Of a DNA stretch of 36,701 nt, positions 1-8,397 are shown piece after piece (the first letter of the stretch is position 1; the number at the start of each line of letters is the position of its first letter). The DNA comes from Lentzea kentuckyensis (lineage in GTDB: Bacteria > Actinomycetota > Actinomycetes > Mycobacteriales > Pseudonocardiaceae), in assembly GCF_002150765.1 (NCBI RefSeq), contig NZ_MUYM01000030.1, forward strand, positions 1 to 36,701, in the 5' to 3' direction. The notes under the pieces are model-generated. The model did no database searches. It had not been told where the DNA came from and saw only the letters and a program-made list of their open reading frames with translations. The position numbers were made by a program, and so were the translations under genes.

Positions 1-51
1 TGATGAAGGGCACCTTCATCGACCTGAGGTGGATGAAGGTGCCCTTCATCA
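1..51. repeat. Palindromic repeat unit (20-bp inverted repeat, nested hairpins)
   Basis: TGATGAAGGGCACCTTCATC (1-20) is perfectly inverted at 32-51, with an 11-nt spacer. Each arm is itself a hairpin: GATGAAGG, three bases, CCTTCATC. On the minus strand it is open in the GH3 reading frame and encodes MKGTFIHLRSMKVPFI. I recall short MKGTF/MKVPF-type repeats being scattered through some Pseudonocardiales genomes, but that is memory and was not checked. It may be a dispersed palindrome or a bidirectional terminator. Confidence 0.75.
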
Positions 52-1432
52 CGGACGCAGAGTGGTCGGGCGGGGCGGGCACGGGGGCGAGACCGAGCAG
101 GTCGACGCGATCGGCCAGGGCATCGGCGATCGACCGCGCCTCCTCCACAGCAAGCGGCGGCACGTAGTCGCCGAGCAGCGCCGTGTGGTCGTCGGCGAAC
201 GGACCGGCGAGCAGCCACCGGGCGCGCCGACCGGCCACCCGCACCGGCAGGGGCAGGGCGTGGCCGTCGTGGTGGGTGAGGACGATCGAACGTTCGGCGA
301 GCCGCCGGGACAGCTCGACCACCTCGCGCACCGGGGGCGCCTCCCGAGTGACGGCGGGTGCGGGACCGAGCAGCCCGAACGCGGCCTTGAGCCGCAGGAT
401 CCGGCCGGCTGCCAGGCGGGCCTGCCGCGCCGCGAGCTCGTGCCGGGTGATCACCTCCGGCAGCAGTGTGTAGGCGTGGTCCCACAGGCTCAGGTCCACG
501 CCCGCGTCGAGTGCCCGCAGCGCCGCGTCCACCGGCGAGCAGCCGAACTCGGTCAGCCGGTCGATCGCTCCCCCGTCGGCCATCACGATGCCGTCGAAGC
601 CCCAGCGGTCGCGCAGCAGGCCGGTCAGCAGGGCACGGGAACCACAGCACGGCTCGCCGTCGACGTCACCGTAGGCGGCCATGACCCCGACCGCTCCCGC
701 GCGGATCGCCGCCTCGGCGGGCACGAGGTGCACCTCGGCCAGTTCGGTCTGCCCGATCGACGCGGACTGGCCGTTGCGGCCGCCCTCGGCGGCACCCTGC
801 GCGACGAAGTGCTTGACCACCACGCCCGCGCCGTCGCCGAAGTGGATCAACGAGCGGTCCGGCCCCTGCATCCCGTGCACGAGCGCGGTGGTGAGCACCG
901 CCGTCAGGTGCGGAGCCTCGCCGTAGCACTCCTCGGCACGACCCCACCGCGGATCGCGCAGGACGTCGAGCGCCGAGACCAGGGCGAGGTGGACGCCGTC
1001 GGCACGCAGGCGGCGGGAGACCACCTCGACGGCCCGCCGGTACAGGTCGGGGTCCAGGGCGGCCCCGACGTTCAGGTTGACCGGCAGCAGGCCCGCGCCC
1101 AGCGCCTGGTGTCCGTGCGGGGCCTCCTCGCACAGCAGGACGCCGATCGCGCTGCCGGACCGGGTGCGCACCTCCTCCTGCACCAGCGCGGCCAGTTCCG
1201 CGCGCTCCTGCGGACGAACGCCGGTCTCCCAGGTGCGCCCGCTCCACGCGTCGGCCCGGAACAGCCCGTACAGGGCGCCGAGGCCGCCGAAGCGGTCGAC
1301 CTCGGCCCGGAACGCGTCGGTGACCTCGAACCCGCTGCCCCGGCGGCGCACCGCCTCCCAGCCCTTCAGCCGCTGGTTCAGCTGACCGGCGAGCCGCGTG
1401 GGGTCCAGGTCGTCGAGCACGGTGTCAGTCAT
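1..1432 (-). CDS. Glycoside hydrolase family 3 beta-glycosidase (partial, probably interrupted)
   Basis: Family 3 retaining beta-glycosidase, apparently cytoplasmic because no signal peptide is visible. ATG at 1432-1430 overlaps the GH2 stop by 8 nt (ATGACTGA), implying translational coupling. Seen: RDPRWGRAEECYGEAP, KHFVAQGAAEGGRN, and the nucleophile block GFDGIVMADGG with Asp286. These resemble the beta-glucosidase/xylosidase branch rather than NagZ, whose KH-x-PGH and His-loop motifs I do not see. The GH3_C domain starts near residue 385 (SIVLTHHDGHALPLP, then LLGDYVPP). Family resemblance fades after about 75 residues of it, and the frame then enters the repeat at 51-1. The frame is still open at the window edge. 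A full two-domain GH3 usually needs about 600 residues or more, so this copy looks truncated or carries an inserted repeat. Inferred role: removing a beta-linked sugar from imported oligosaccharides. Confidence 0.85.
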   Translation of the reverse strand, partial: MTDTVLDDLDPTRLAGQLNQRLKGWEAVRRRGSGFEVTDAFRAEVDRFGGLGALYGLFRADAWSGRTWETGVRPQERAELAALVQEEVRTRSGSAIGVLLCEEAPHGHQALGAGLLPVNLNVGAALDPDLYRRAVEVVSRRLRADGVHLALVSALDVLRDPRWGRAEECYGEAPHLTAVLTTALVHGMQGPDRSLIHFGDGAGVVVKHFVAQGAAEGGRNGQSASIGQTELAEVHLVPAEAAIRAGAVGVMAAYGDVDGEPCCGSRALLTGLLRDRWGFDGIVMADGGAIDRLTEFGCSPVDAALRALDAGVDLSLWDHAYTLLPEVITRHELAARQARLAAGRILRLKAAFGLLGPAPAVTREAPPVREVVELSRRLAERSIVLTHHDGHALPLPVRVAGRRARWLLAGPFADDHTALLGDYVPPLAVEEARSIADALADRVDLLGLAPVPAPPDHSASVMKGTFIHLRSMKVPFI

Positions 1433-3911
1433 GCGGACGGATCACCTCGTTCGCGCAGCGGACAACGCCGGCGAGCCGGTCCGCCTCTTCAGGGCCCACC
1501 CCGGTGACGCGGAACGTGTGACGTTCACCGGGGAACAGGGTGACCAGACCGTCGTCGCAGCGCGCGCCGGGCGTGACGACGTCGGCGAGCACCAGGGTGT
1601 CCAGGGAGAACGCCCGCGCCAGCACGAGAACCTCGCAGGCGGTGCCGTCGTGTCGGATCGAGACGTCGTGCCGTGCGGGCGGCACCAGCAAAGCGTTGCG
1701 CGGCACCAGGAACTCGACGTCCCGCAGCCCGTCCGCCTCCGCGAGGAGGACCTCCTCCCGGCGTCGCCGCGCGGCGCGGATCTCCCGTGGCACCGGGAGG
1801 GTGAGCACCGACCTGGCGGGCACGAAGGCCTCCTGGCTGGTCTCGGCGAGCACCCGGCCGTCGACGTGCCTGCGGGACAGGATCACCGTCGTCGTCCACG
1901 GCTCGTCGGTGTCGTTGGCCAGGGCCACGATCATCCCGGACGGCCTCGGCTGAAAACTCAGGAGCCGTGGCGCGCAGGCGCGGCGCACCGCGTGCCACGC
2001 CGGTTTGCGGACCCCGTCGCCGTCGACGATCGCCCACGACGACACCGGCCAGCAGTCGCCGAGCTGCCACAGCACGAGTCCCGCGCAACGGGGCCACCAG
2101 GAGCGCAGGTGGGTGATCGCGATCTCCAGCGCCCACGCCTGGGTGAGCGACGTGGCGAGATGCCAGTCGGCGAACCGCCGCAGCGAGCTCGCCGGCGCGG
2201 TGTACTCGGCGAGGTTGCGGTCGAGCTTCTCGACACCACCGCCCTGCTTCTGGTGGGCCCGCATGAACGGCCCCCGAGGATCGTCCGGCTCGGCACCACC
2301 CGCCGCACGGGTCAGCGTGCTGCGGGCGGCCGGGGCCTGGAAGCCGAACTCGGCGGCGAAGCGCGGCACGCAGTCGCGGTAGTGCACCGGGTCCAGGCGG
2401 TTCCACACGTCCCACTGGTGGGTCGTCGCGTGGTCGGGATCGTTGGGGTGCACCTCGGGATCGAGTGACGTCGGTGTCGAGGGCACGTACGGGTGCAGCG
2501 GCAACACCTCGCGGGCGACGGCGGGCAACACCTCGTCGTCGAGGATCTCGCCCCACGGCAGGGCCGGCGCCCGCTCGGACCAGCCCCAGTCCGCCGCCGC
2601 GAGCTGGTTCTCGTTCGAGCCGCACAGGAGCACGACCGACGGGTGCGGCGCGATCCGGTTCAGCACGTCGGCCGCCTCCCCGCGGACCAGGTCCACGAAC
2701 GCGGGGTCCTGCGGGTAGGCGGCGCAGGCGAACATGAAGTCCTGCCACACCAGCAGACCCTGTTCGTCGCAGGCGTCGTAGAACGCGCGGTCCTCGTAGA
2801 CACCGCCGCCCCACACACGGAGCAGGTTCAGATGAGCCTCGGCGGCGTCGCGCACCCGCCGCGCGTACTGCTGCGGGGTGACCCTCGGCAGGATCGCGTC
2901 GAGCGGCACCCACGCCGCGCCGTGCACGAAGACCGGGCGGTCGTTGACGTGCAGGACGAACTCCCGGCCGATCTCGTCCGGTTCGGTGGCGAGCCGCACA
3001 CTGCGGAACCCGACTCGAGCGGTGTGCCGATCTGGCTCGACGCCCTCGCCGCTCAGGTCGACCTCGACGGTGTGCAGCACCTGCTCGCCGTGGCCACGCG
3101 GCCACCATCGGCGTGGCGCGGCGACCGGCACCGAGATCGGCCCGTCGCCGGTTCCTCCACCTCGCGCGATCACGTGCCCCTCGGGGTCGCGCACCGTCAC
3201 GACGACGTCGAGAGCCACACCGGGAGCGCGCAGGACGGCCGGGTCGACGACGACCACCCCGTCCTGCTCCCCCGATCGCACGTCGGCGCGCACGAGGACG
3301 TCGCCCAGCCGGGCTCCTCGCCACCGGCGCAGCCGCACAGGACGCCAGATCCCGGCCGTGACGACCGTCGGGCCCCAGTCCCAGCCGAACGAGCACGCGG
3401 CCTTGCGCACGAAGTTGTACGGGTGCTCGTAGTCCTGCGGGAGGTAGCCGTACTCGGCCAGCCGCCGCTGGGCGTAGCCGATCGCCGAGGAGATCCGCAC
3501 GGTGAGCACGTTCTCCCCGGCGACGAGCAGATCGGTCACCCGGACCCGGTGCCGCTGGTGCATGTCGAGGGTGCGCAACACCTCGGTGCCGTTCACGGCG
3601 ACGACGCCGACCGTGTCGATGCCGTCGAACTCGAGGTCCACCTCCTCGCCGGGCGCGGCCGGCTCCAGCTCGACCCGGCCGGTCCAGGTCCAGTCGAGGT
3701 AGCCGGCCCACTGGGCGTCGGCCTCCGCGAGCCCGAGGTGCGGATCGGTGAGCAGACCGGCCGCCATGAGGTCCGTCTGCACGGTTCCCGGCACCGTCGC
3801 GGGCACCGGCGGCGGCAGCTCGGCCGGACGTGTGACGTGCTCTGGCAGGTCGCCGCCCACGGGTTCGACCACCCAGCGCGCGGCCGAACCCAGATCGGTG
3901 GTGCGCCCCAC
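1425..3911 (-). CDS. Beta-mannosidase, glycoside hydrolase family 2
   Basis: Intracellular GH2 beta-mannosidase of 828 residues, a normal length for the family. It cleaves terminal beta-mannose, for example Man-beta-1,4-GlcNAc of the N-glycan core or manno-oligosaccharides. Seen: N-terminal sugar-binding jelly roll (about 1-190, with VPGTVQTDL, GIDTVGVVAVNG and FVRKAACSFGWDWGP typical of beta-mannosidases), immunoglobulin-like domain, then a TIM barrel. The acid/base lies in CGSNENQ (Glu434) and the nucleophile in AAEFGFQAP (Glu521). The start is GTG, 3 nt after the GH29 stop; the stop overlaps the GH3 start. There is no signal peptide, so it acts after uptake by the ABC transporter encoded upstream. 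Identification is strong; the natural substrate is inferred from neighbours. Confidence 0.95.
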   Translation of the reverse strand: MGRTTDLGSAARWVVEPVGGDLPEHVTRPAELPPPVPATVPGTVQTDLMAAGLLTDPHLGLAEADAQWAGYLDWTWTGRVELEPAAPGEEVDLEFDGIDTVGVVAVNGTEVLRTLDMHQRHRVRVTDLLVAGENVLTVRISSAIGYAQRRLAEYGYLPQDYEHPYNFVRKAACSFGWDWGPTVVTAGIWRPVRLRRWRGARLGDVLVRADVRSGEQDGVVVVDPAVLRAPGVALDVVVTVRDPEGHVIARGGGTGDGPISVPVAAPRRWWPRGHGEQVLHTVEVDLSGEGVEPDRHTARVGFRSVRLATEPDEIGREFVLHVNDRPVFVHGAAWVPLDAILPRVTPQQYARRVRDAAEAHLNLLRVWGGGVYEDRAFYDACDEQGLLVWQDFMFACAAYPQDPAFVDLVRGEAADVLNRIAPHPSVVLLCGSNENQLAAADWGWSERAPALPWGEILDDEVLPAVAREVLPLHPYVPSTPTSLDPEVHPNDPDHATTHQWDVWNRLDPVHYRDCVPRFAAEFGFQAPAARSTLTRAAGGAEPDDPRGPFMRAHQKQGGGVEKLDRNLAEYTAPASSLRRFADWHLATSLTQAWALEIAITHLRSWWPRCAGLVLWQLGDCWPVSSWAIVDGDGVRKPAWHAVRRACAPRLLSFQPRPSGMIVALANDTDEPWTTTVILSRRHVDGRVLAETSQEAFVPARSVLTLPVPREIRAARRRREEVLLAEADGLRDVEFLVPRNALLVPPARHDVSIRHDGTACEVLVLARAFSLDTLVLADVVTPGARCDDGLVTLFPGERHTFRVTGVGPEEADRLAGVVRCANEVIRPHD

Positions 3912-3914
3912 GGG

Positions 3915-5174
3915 TCAGTCCTCGGGGTAGTCGGTCGGCGCGCGGTACCCCTCTGGCAGGTCCGGTATCACGGACGAGCCGGTGTGCCAGGCCGTGACAC
4001 CCGCGAGGCGCCCGCCGTCGAGCACGACGCGCAGCCGGTCGGCGCGCACCGGGTCGAGGACGACGAGCCGCTGGGCGCCGACCGTCGGCCCCGAGGCGAT
4101 CACGGTGTCGCCGTGCAGCACGGTGAACCCGCGAATCCGTTGCCCCGCCGTCAGGTCCTCGCGGAGTTCGACGTGGTCGATCATGGTTCCCGGCGGGAAC
4201 GAGACCTCGTCACCCTCCACGTCACCGTCCACCGGTTCGGCGAACAGACGCTCGCGGTGCGCGGTCCACTCCCGCAGCCGCGCGACGTCCTCGGCGGCGA
4301 TCCGGCCGGACCGGTCCGGGGGAACGTTCAGCAGCAGGTTGGCGCCGCGCCCGACCGACCGGTACCAGACCGCCATCAGGTGCTCGACGGTCTTGCGTTC
4401 GGCGGCGGTGTGCCAGAACCAGCCGCGGTGCAGCGACACGTTGCACTCGGGCGGCAGGTAGAGCGCGTGCTCGAAACGGGTCGTGACCACCGTGTACTGG
4501 CTCATCTGGGTGTGGGTGACCACGTACTCGACCGGGTCGGCGACGATGCCGTCCTCGTTGCCCGCCCAGCGGATCGTCGGCGCGCCCATGTTGAACACCA
4601 TCGCCTGCGGCTGGTGTTCGGCGACGACAGCGGAAACGCGGGCCCAGTCGTAGACGCGGCCCTCCGATCCCGCGCCGTCGAACCACAGTTCCCCGAGCGG
4701 TCCGTAGCGCGTGCACAGCTCGGTGAGCTGGGCGCAGTACACGTCGTCGTAAGCGGCCGGGTCGGGATACGCGGGATGGTTGCGATCCCATGGCGAAAGG
4801 TAGAGCCCCAGCGCGAGGCCCTCGACGCGGCACGCCTCCGCGACCTCGGCCACCAGGTCACCGCGGCCGTCCCGCCAGGGCGACGACGCCACGGAGTACC
4901 GCGTGGTCGCCGAGGGCCACAGGCAGAACCCGTCGTGGTGCTTGGCCGTGAGCACCAGGTACTCGGCGCCGCTCTCCTTCGCCGTCCGCGCCCACTGCCG
5001 TGCGTCCAGGTCGGCCGGCGCGAAGTCGGCGGCCGGCAGGGTTCCGTTGCTCCACTCCTTGTCGTGGAACGTGTTCAGTCCGAAGTGGACGAACATGCCG
5101 AGCCGCTGCCGCTGCCAGGCGAGCTGGTGCGCGGTCGGCACCAGCACCTCACCAGGGTGGACGAGCTGGGTCAC
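3915..5174 (-). CDS. Alpha-L-fucosidase, glycoside hydrolase family 29
   Basis: A 419-residue GH29 retaining alpha-L-fucosidase without a signal peptide, so presumably cytoplasmic. Seen: RLGMFVHFGLNTFHDKEWSNG near the N terminus, the family block KHHDGFCLWPSATTRYSV, YLSPWDRNHPAY, and the nucleophile block ELWFDGAG (Asp166). I place the start at GTG 5174, where GTGA overlaps the upstream permease stop by 4 nt. The frame stays open much further upstream, but that extension runs antisense-free through the permease and is a GC-rich artefact. A C-terminal beta-domain of about 90 residues follows the barrel. Its position between mannosidases and a transporter suggests core or antennary fucose on host-type glycans; linkage specificity cannot be read from sequence. 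Confidence 0.93.
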   Translation of the reverse strand: MTQLVHPGEVLVPTAHQLAWQRQRLGMFVHFGLNTFHDKEWSNGTLPAADFAPADLDARQWARTAKESGAEYLVLTAKHHDGFCLWPSATTRYSVASSPWRDGRGDLVAEVAEACRVEGLALGLYLSPWDRNHPAYPDPAAYDDVYCAQLTELCTRYGPLGELWFDGAGSEGRVYDWARVSAVVAEHQPQAMVFNMGAPTIRWAGNEDGIVADPVEYVVTHTQMSQYTVVTTRFEHALYLPPECNVSLHRGWFWHTAAERKTVEHLMAVWYRSVGRGANLLLNVPPDRSGRIAAEDVARLREWTAHRERLFAEPVDGDVEGDEVSFPPGTMIDHVELREDLTAGQRIRGFTVLHGDTVIASGPTVGAQRLVVLDPVRADRLRVVLDGGRLAGVTAWHTGSSVIPDLPEGYRAPTDYPED

Positions 5175-6031
5175 TTGATTGCTCCTTCGGCGACGCCGCG
5201 GTAGAACCACCGCTGCGCGAGGACGAACAGGGCGATGACGGGCAGGATCGCGATCATGGAACCGGCCATGACGACGCGGGGGTCGTAGCCCAGCCACGAC
5301 TGGGCCAGCCGGGACAGTCCGAGGCTCAGCGTGAAGTTGCCCTCGCTCCGCAGCACCACGAACGGCCAGAGGAAGTCGTCCCAGGCGCTGATGAACGTGT
5401 TGATGGCGACGACCGTGAGCGAGCCCTTCACCGCGGGCAGGTAGATGCGCAGGAAGCGCTGCCACTCGGTCGCGCCGTCGAGCACCGCGGCGTCCTCGAC
5501 CTCGTCGGGCATGGCCGAGAAGGCGGCGCGCATCAGGAAGACGTTGACCGCCGAGACCGCGCCGGGCAGCCAGACGCCGACCAGCGTGTCGACCAGCCCC
5601 ATGCCCCCGGTCATCAGGAACAGCGACACCATGATCGCTTCGAACGGGAACATCATCGACGCGACGAGCAGCCCGGCGAAGGCCTTCGCGCCACGCCACC
5701 CACGCCGCGACAGCATGTAGCCCGCCATGGTGGGGAGCACGAGCTGGGAGCCCAGGCTCAGCGCGCAGATGACCAGGCTGTTGGCGATGTAGCCCGCCAT
5801 CGGCACCTGCTCGAAGATCCGCAGGTAGGCCTGCAGCGACGGGTCGTGCGGCACGAGGGTCGCGTCCGCGCCGTAGACGGGTTCGTCGCGTCCCTTGAGC
5901 GACGAGGACAACTGCCACAGCAGTGGACCGACGCAGAGGAACAGGACGAACAGCAGAGCCGCGTAGCGCGGCACGAGCCTGCGCACGCCGCGAAATCGCC
6001 GGACGGGCCGTGCCACCGCGATGGCCGCCAT
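5171..6031 (-). CDS. Carbohydrate ABC transporter permease, MalG type
   Basis: A 286-residue inner-membrane subunit of a CUT1 sugar importer. Seen: an N-terminal membrane segment (YAALLFVLFLCVGPLLWQLSSSLKG), several further hydrophobic segments, and the cytoplasmic EAA-type loop near residues 185-205 (VEDAAVLDGATEWQRFLRIYLPAV) that docks the ATPase. The C terminus (AQRWFYRGVAEGAIK) is typical of MalG-like permeases. ATG at 6031 shares one base with the stop of the partner permease (TGATG), and its stop overlaps the fucosidase start, so stoichiometric co-translation is likely. Confidence 0.95.
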   Translation of the reverse strand: MAAIAVARPVRRFRGVRRLVPRYAALLFVLFLCVGPLLWQLSSSLKGRDEPVYGADATLVPHDPSLQAYLRIFEQVPMAGYIANSLVICALSLGSQLVLPTMAGYMLSRRGWRGAKAFAGLLVASMMFPFEAIMVSLFLMTGGMGLVDTLVGVWLPGAVSAVNVFLMRAAFSAMPDEVEDAAVLDGATEWQRFLRIYLPAVKGSLTVVAINTFISAWDDFLWPFVVLRSEGNFTLSLGLSRLAQSWLGYDPRVVMAGSMIAILPVIALFVLAQRWFYRGVAEGAIK

Positions 6032-7005
6032 CAGTCCTCCTTCCTGGTGAGCCGGTGTGCCGCGACCGCGAGGACGACGGTGAGCAGGAACAGCGCGACA
6101 CTGATCGCCGCCCCGTAGCCCGCGTTGCCCGAGATCGGGTCCAGGGCGGCGCGCTGGATGTAGAACGGGAGGGTCTGGGCACCGCCACCGGGTCCTCCGG
6201 TCGGGCCGCCGAGCACGTAGATCTCCGAGAACACCCGCAGCGAGCCGATGCCCGACATGAGCCCCACGAGCAGCATCGTGAGACGCACGCCGGGAACGGT
6301 GACGGCGAAGAACCGCCGGACCGGCCCGGCGCCGTCCACCATCGCGGCGTCGTAGAGCTCACGCGGCACCCCGCCGAGCGCGGCCAGGTACAGCACCATG
6401 TACCAGCCGAGGCCCTTCCAGACGGTCAACGCGATGGCGCAGGCCAGGATGAGCGTCGGATCGGACAGGAACGGCACGGCCGAGTCGGTGAGGCCGAGCG
6501 CCATGAGCGCGGTGTTGATCGGCCCCTGCTGGCTGAACAGGTTCTGCCAGATCAGGCCCACCGCGACCACCGACGCGATGACCGGTGCGTAGAAGGCCGA
6601 CCGGAACACCCCGATGAACGGGATGCGGTCCTGCACGAGCGTCGCCAGCACCAGCGGCAGCATCACGAGCAGCGGCACCGCGAACACGGCGTAGAGCAGG
6701 CTGTTGCGGGTGGCCTGCCAGAACGCCGGGTCGGCGAGCAGGTCGCGGTAGTTGTCGATGCCGATGAACGCGCCGCGGTTGCCGAGAGGGCTGGCGTCGG
6801 TGAAGGACAGCAGGACGGTGTTGAGGAACGGGAAGACTCCGAACACCGCGATCAGCGCGGCACTCGGCGCGACCCAGAGCACGGGCACCCACCACGGACG
6901 GTGCAGCGCGGCACCCGAGACGCCCCGGCTCCGGCGGCGGGGCGCCGGGCGATCGGTGCCGCCACGGGTCTCCGGCCGCGAGGGTGAGAGCACCACAGCG
7001 CTCAC
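6031..7005 (-). CDS. Carbohydrate ABC transporter permease, MalF type
   Basis: A 324-residue partner permease with about six hydrophobic segments and an EAA-like loop (ELYDAAMVDGAGPVRRFFAVTVPGV). I chose GTG at 7005 (SAVVLSPSRPETRGG follows) because it forms a 4-nt GTGA overlap with the binding-protein stop. The longer open frame upstream is arginine/glutamine-rich low-complexity sequence lying inside the binding-protein gene. It forms a heterodimeric channel with the MalG-type subunit encoded next. No ATPase gene follows in the operon, so a shared MsiK-type ATPase elsewhere is expected from knowledge of actinomycete CUT1 systems. Confidence 0.93.
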   Translation of the reverse strand: MSAVVLSPSRPETRGGTDRPAPRRRSRGVSGAALHRPWWVPVLWVAPSAALIAVFGVFPFLNTVLLSFTDASPLGNRGAFIGIDNYRDLLADPAFWQATRNSLLYAVFAVPLLVMLPLVLATLVQDRIPFIGVFRSAFYAPVIASVVAVGLIWQNLFSQQGPINTALMALGLTDSAVPFLSDPTLILACAIALTVWKGLGWYMVLYLAALGGVPRELYDAAMVDGAGPVRRFFAVTVPGVRLTMLLVGLMSGIGSLRVFSEIYVLGGPTGGPGGGAQTLPFYIQRAALDPISGNAGYGAAISVALFLLTVVLAVAAHRLTRKED

Positions 7006-8357
7006 CTGCTCTTGCTGACGATCGCGTTGGCCTGGTCCTGCGCGTCCTTCAGCGCCTGCTCGGGCGTCTTGCTGCCCTGCATCGCGAGCTGCACCTGCTG
7101 GACGATGACGGTGTTGACGGCGTCGTTCCACGAGTACAGGAAGGCGTTCTGCGCCTCCTGGGCCAGGCCGGCCGAGAGCTTCGCGGCCTCGGCGTAGGCG
7201 TCCGTGCCGCTGATCTTGGTGAACTTGTCGGCCTTCAGGGACGCCGTGGTGCTCGGGAAGTTCTGGATCGTGGGGATGGACACGAAGGTGGTCTGGTTCT
7301 GCTCGTTCAGCAGGAAGCGGGCGAACGCGAGCGCGGTCGCGGCGTTCTTCGTCGTACTCGTGACGCCGATCAGCTGACCGTCCTGCATGGCCTTGCCGCG
7401 GGCGTCGAGCAGGGAGCCGACCGAGGTGGCCGCGTAGACGGCGGGGTTGCCCTGCTGGACGGTGCGCATCGCGGACGCGTTCGTCGAGCCCCAGACCATC
7501 AACCCCTCGGTGTAGAGCTTGGTGGGGTCGTCGGAGCTGGAGATCGTGTCCTTGGGCAGGGCGCCGTCACGGTAGAGCTTGGCCATCCGGGTCACCCACT
7601 CGACGGCCTTGGGGTCCGACGCGAAGGTGAACGTGGTCTGCGCCTGGTCGGTGATGCCGACGTTCATGAGCTGCCAGTCCGACGGGAGCCGGTACATCGG
7701 GTTGGCGGAGAAGGCGTAGAACGCGCCGCCGGAGGCCTTGGCGATCTTCTCGGCCTGGTCGAACTGCTCGAAGACCGTCTTCGGCGGGGAGGCCGGGTCG
7801 AGTCCCGCCCGCTTCATCAGGTCCTTGTTGAACGTCTGCAGGCCCGTGAGGCCCCAGTACCACGGCATCACGAAATGCCCGTCCGATCCCGGCATCCTCA
7901 GCGAGGACCACAGGCTCGGGATGAACGCGTCACCGGCGCCGGGGGCGGACTTGTCGAGGTCGGCCAGGAAGTTCTCGCGCTGCAGCGCGTAGGCGGTGAT
8001 CTGGTTCAGGTTGACCACGTCGGGAAGCCGGCAGGCCTGCGCGTCGCCGACCATGCGCTGCGTGAACGTGGCGTCGCCGGGGTCGTCCTGCCAGGTGACC
8101 TCCGTGCCTGGATTGGCCTTCTCGAAGTCGGCGATCACCTTCTCGAAGTAGGGGCTGAAGTCGGCCTTCAGCGCCGTCGTCTGGAAGGTGATCGACCCGT
8201 TCGGAGCTCCCTCGACCGGGGTGCCCGCGGCGATCTGGGCGTTGACGTCGCACCGCCCGGCTCTCGCCGGGGAGTTCGCCGACCCGCCGCCGAGGCCGCA
8301 ACCGGCGAGCAACAGTGCCGCCGCGGCGGCCAGTGCGATGGGGGTGGAGTTCTTCAT
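7002..8357 (-). CDS. ABC transporter sugar-binding lipoprotein (extracellular solute-binding family 1)
   Basis: A 451-residue extracellular binding lipoprotein that captures oligosaccharide for the two permeases. I start it at ATG 8357, with SD-like GAGGTG just upstream. The precursor begins MKNSTPIALAAAAALLLAGCG, a short hydrophobic signal ending in a lipobox (LAGC), so it should be anchored to the outer face of the membrane. The mature part shows family-1 features: a beta-alpha start (ITFQTTALKADFSPYFEKVIADFEKANPGTEVTWQ), PDVVNLNQ, and FVMPWYWGLTGLQTFNKDLMKRAGLD. It lies 40 nt after the ROK gene. Ligand identity is inferred from the glycosidases, not from the sequence. Confidence 0.95.
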   Translation of the reverse strand: MKNSTPIALAAAAALLLAGCGLGGGSANSPARAGRCDVNAQIAAGTPVEGAPNGSITFQTTALKADFSPYFEKVIADFEKANPGTEVTWQDDPGDATFTQRMVGDAQACRLPDVVNLNQITAYALQRENFLADLDKSAPGAGDAFIPSLWSSLRMPGSDGHFVMPWYWGLTGLQTFNKDLMKRAGLDPASPPKTVFEQFDQAEKIAKASGGAFYAFSANPMYRLPSDWQLMNVGITDQAQTTFTFASDPKAVEWVTRMAKLYRDGALPKDTISSSDDPTKLYTEGLMVWGSTNASAMRTVQQGNPAVYAATSVGSLLDARGKAMQDGQLIGVTSTTKNAATALAFARFLLNEQNQTTFVSIPTIQNFPSTTASLKADKFTKISGTDAYAEAAKLSAGLAQEAQNAFLYSWNDAVNTVIVQQVQLAMQGSKTPEQALKDAQDQANAIVSKSR

Positions 8358-8397
8358 GAGCACCTCACAGCAGTGTGGTGATGACTGGCGGAACGGG

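Noticed and set aside
2493..5204. Plus-strand open frame of about 900 codons opposite the mannosidase, fucosidase and permease genes
   Set aside because: Its product is a His/Arg/Asp-rich sequence with no fold signature, and it is exactly antisense to three clearly recognised proteins; long antisense frames are expected at this GC content.
5175..6362. N-terminal extension of the fucosidase frame
   Set aside because: It reads through both permease genes and gives low-complexity Arg/Ser/Pro sequence; the GTG at 5174 with its 4-nt overlap fits the operon.
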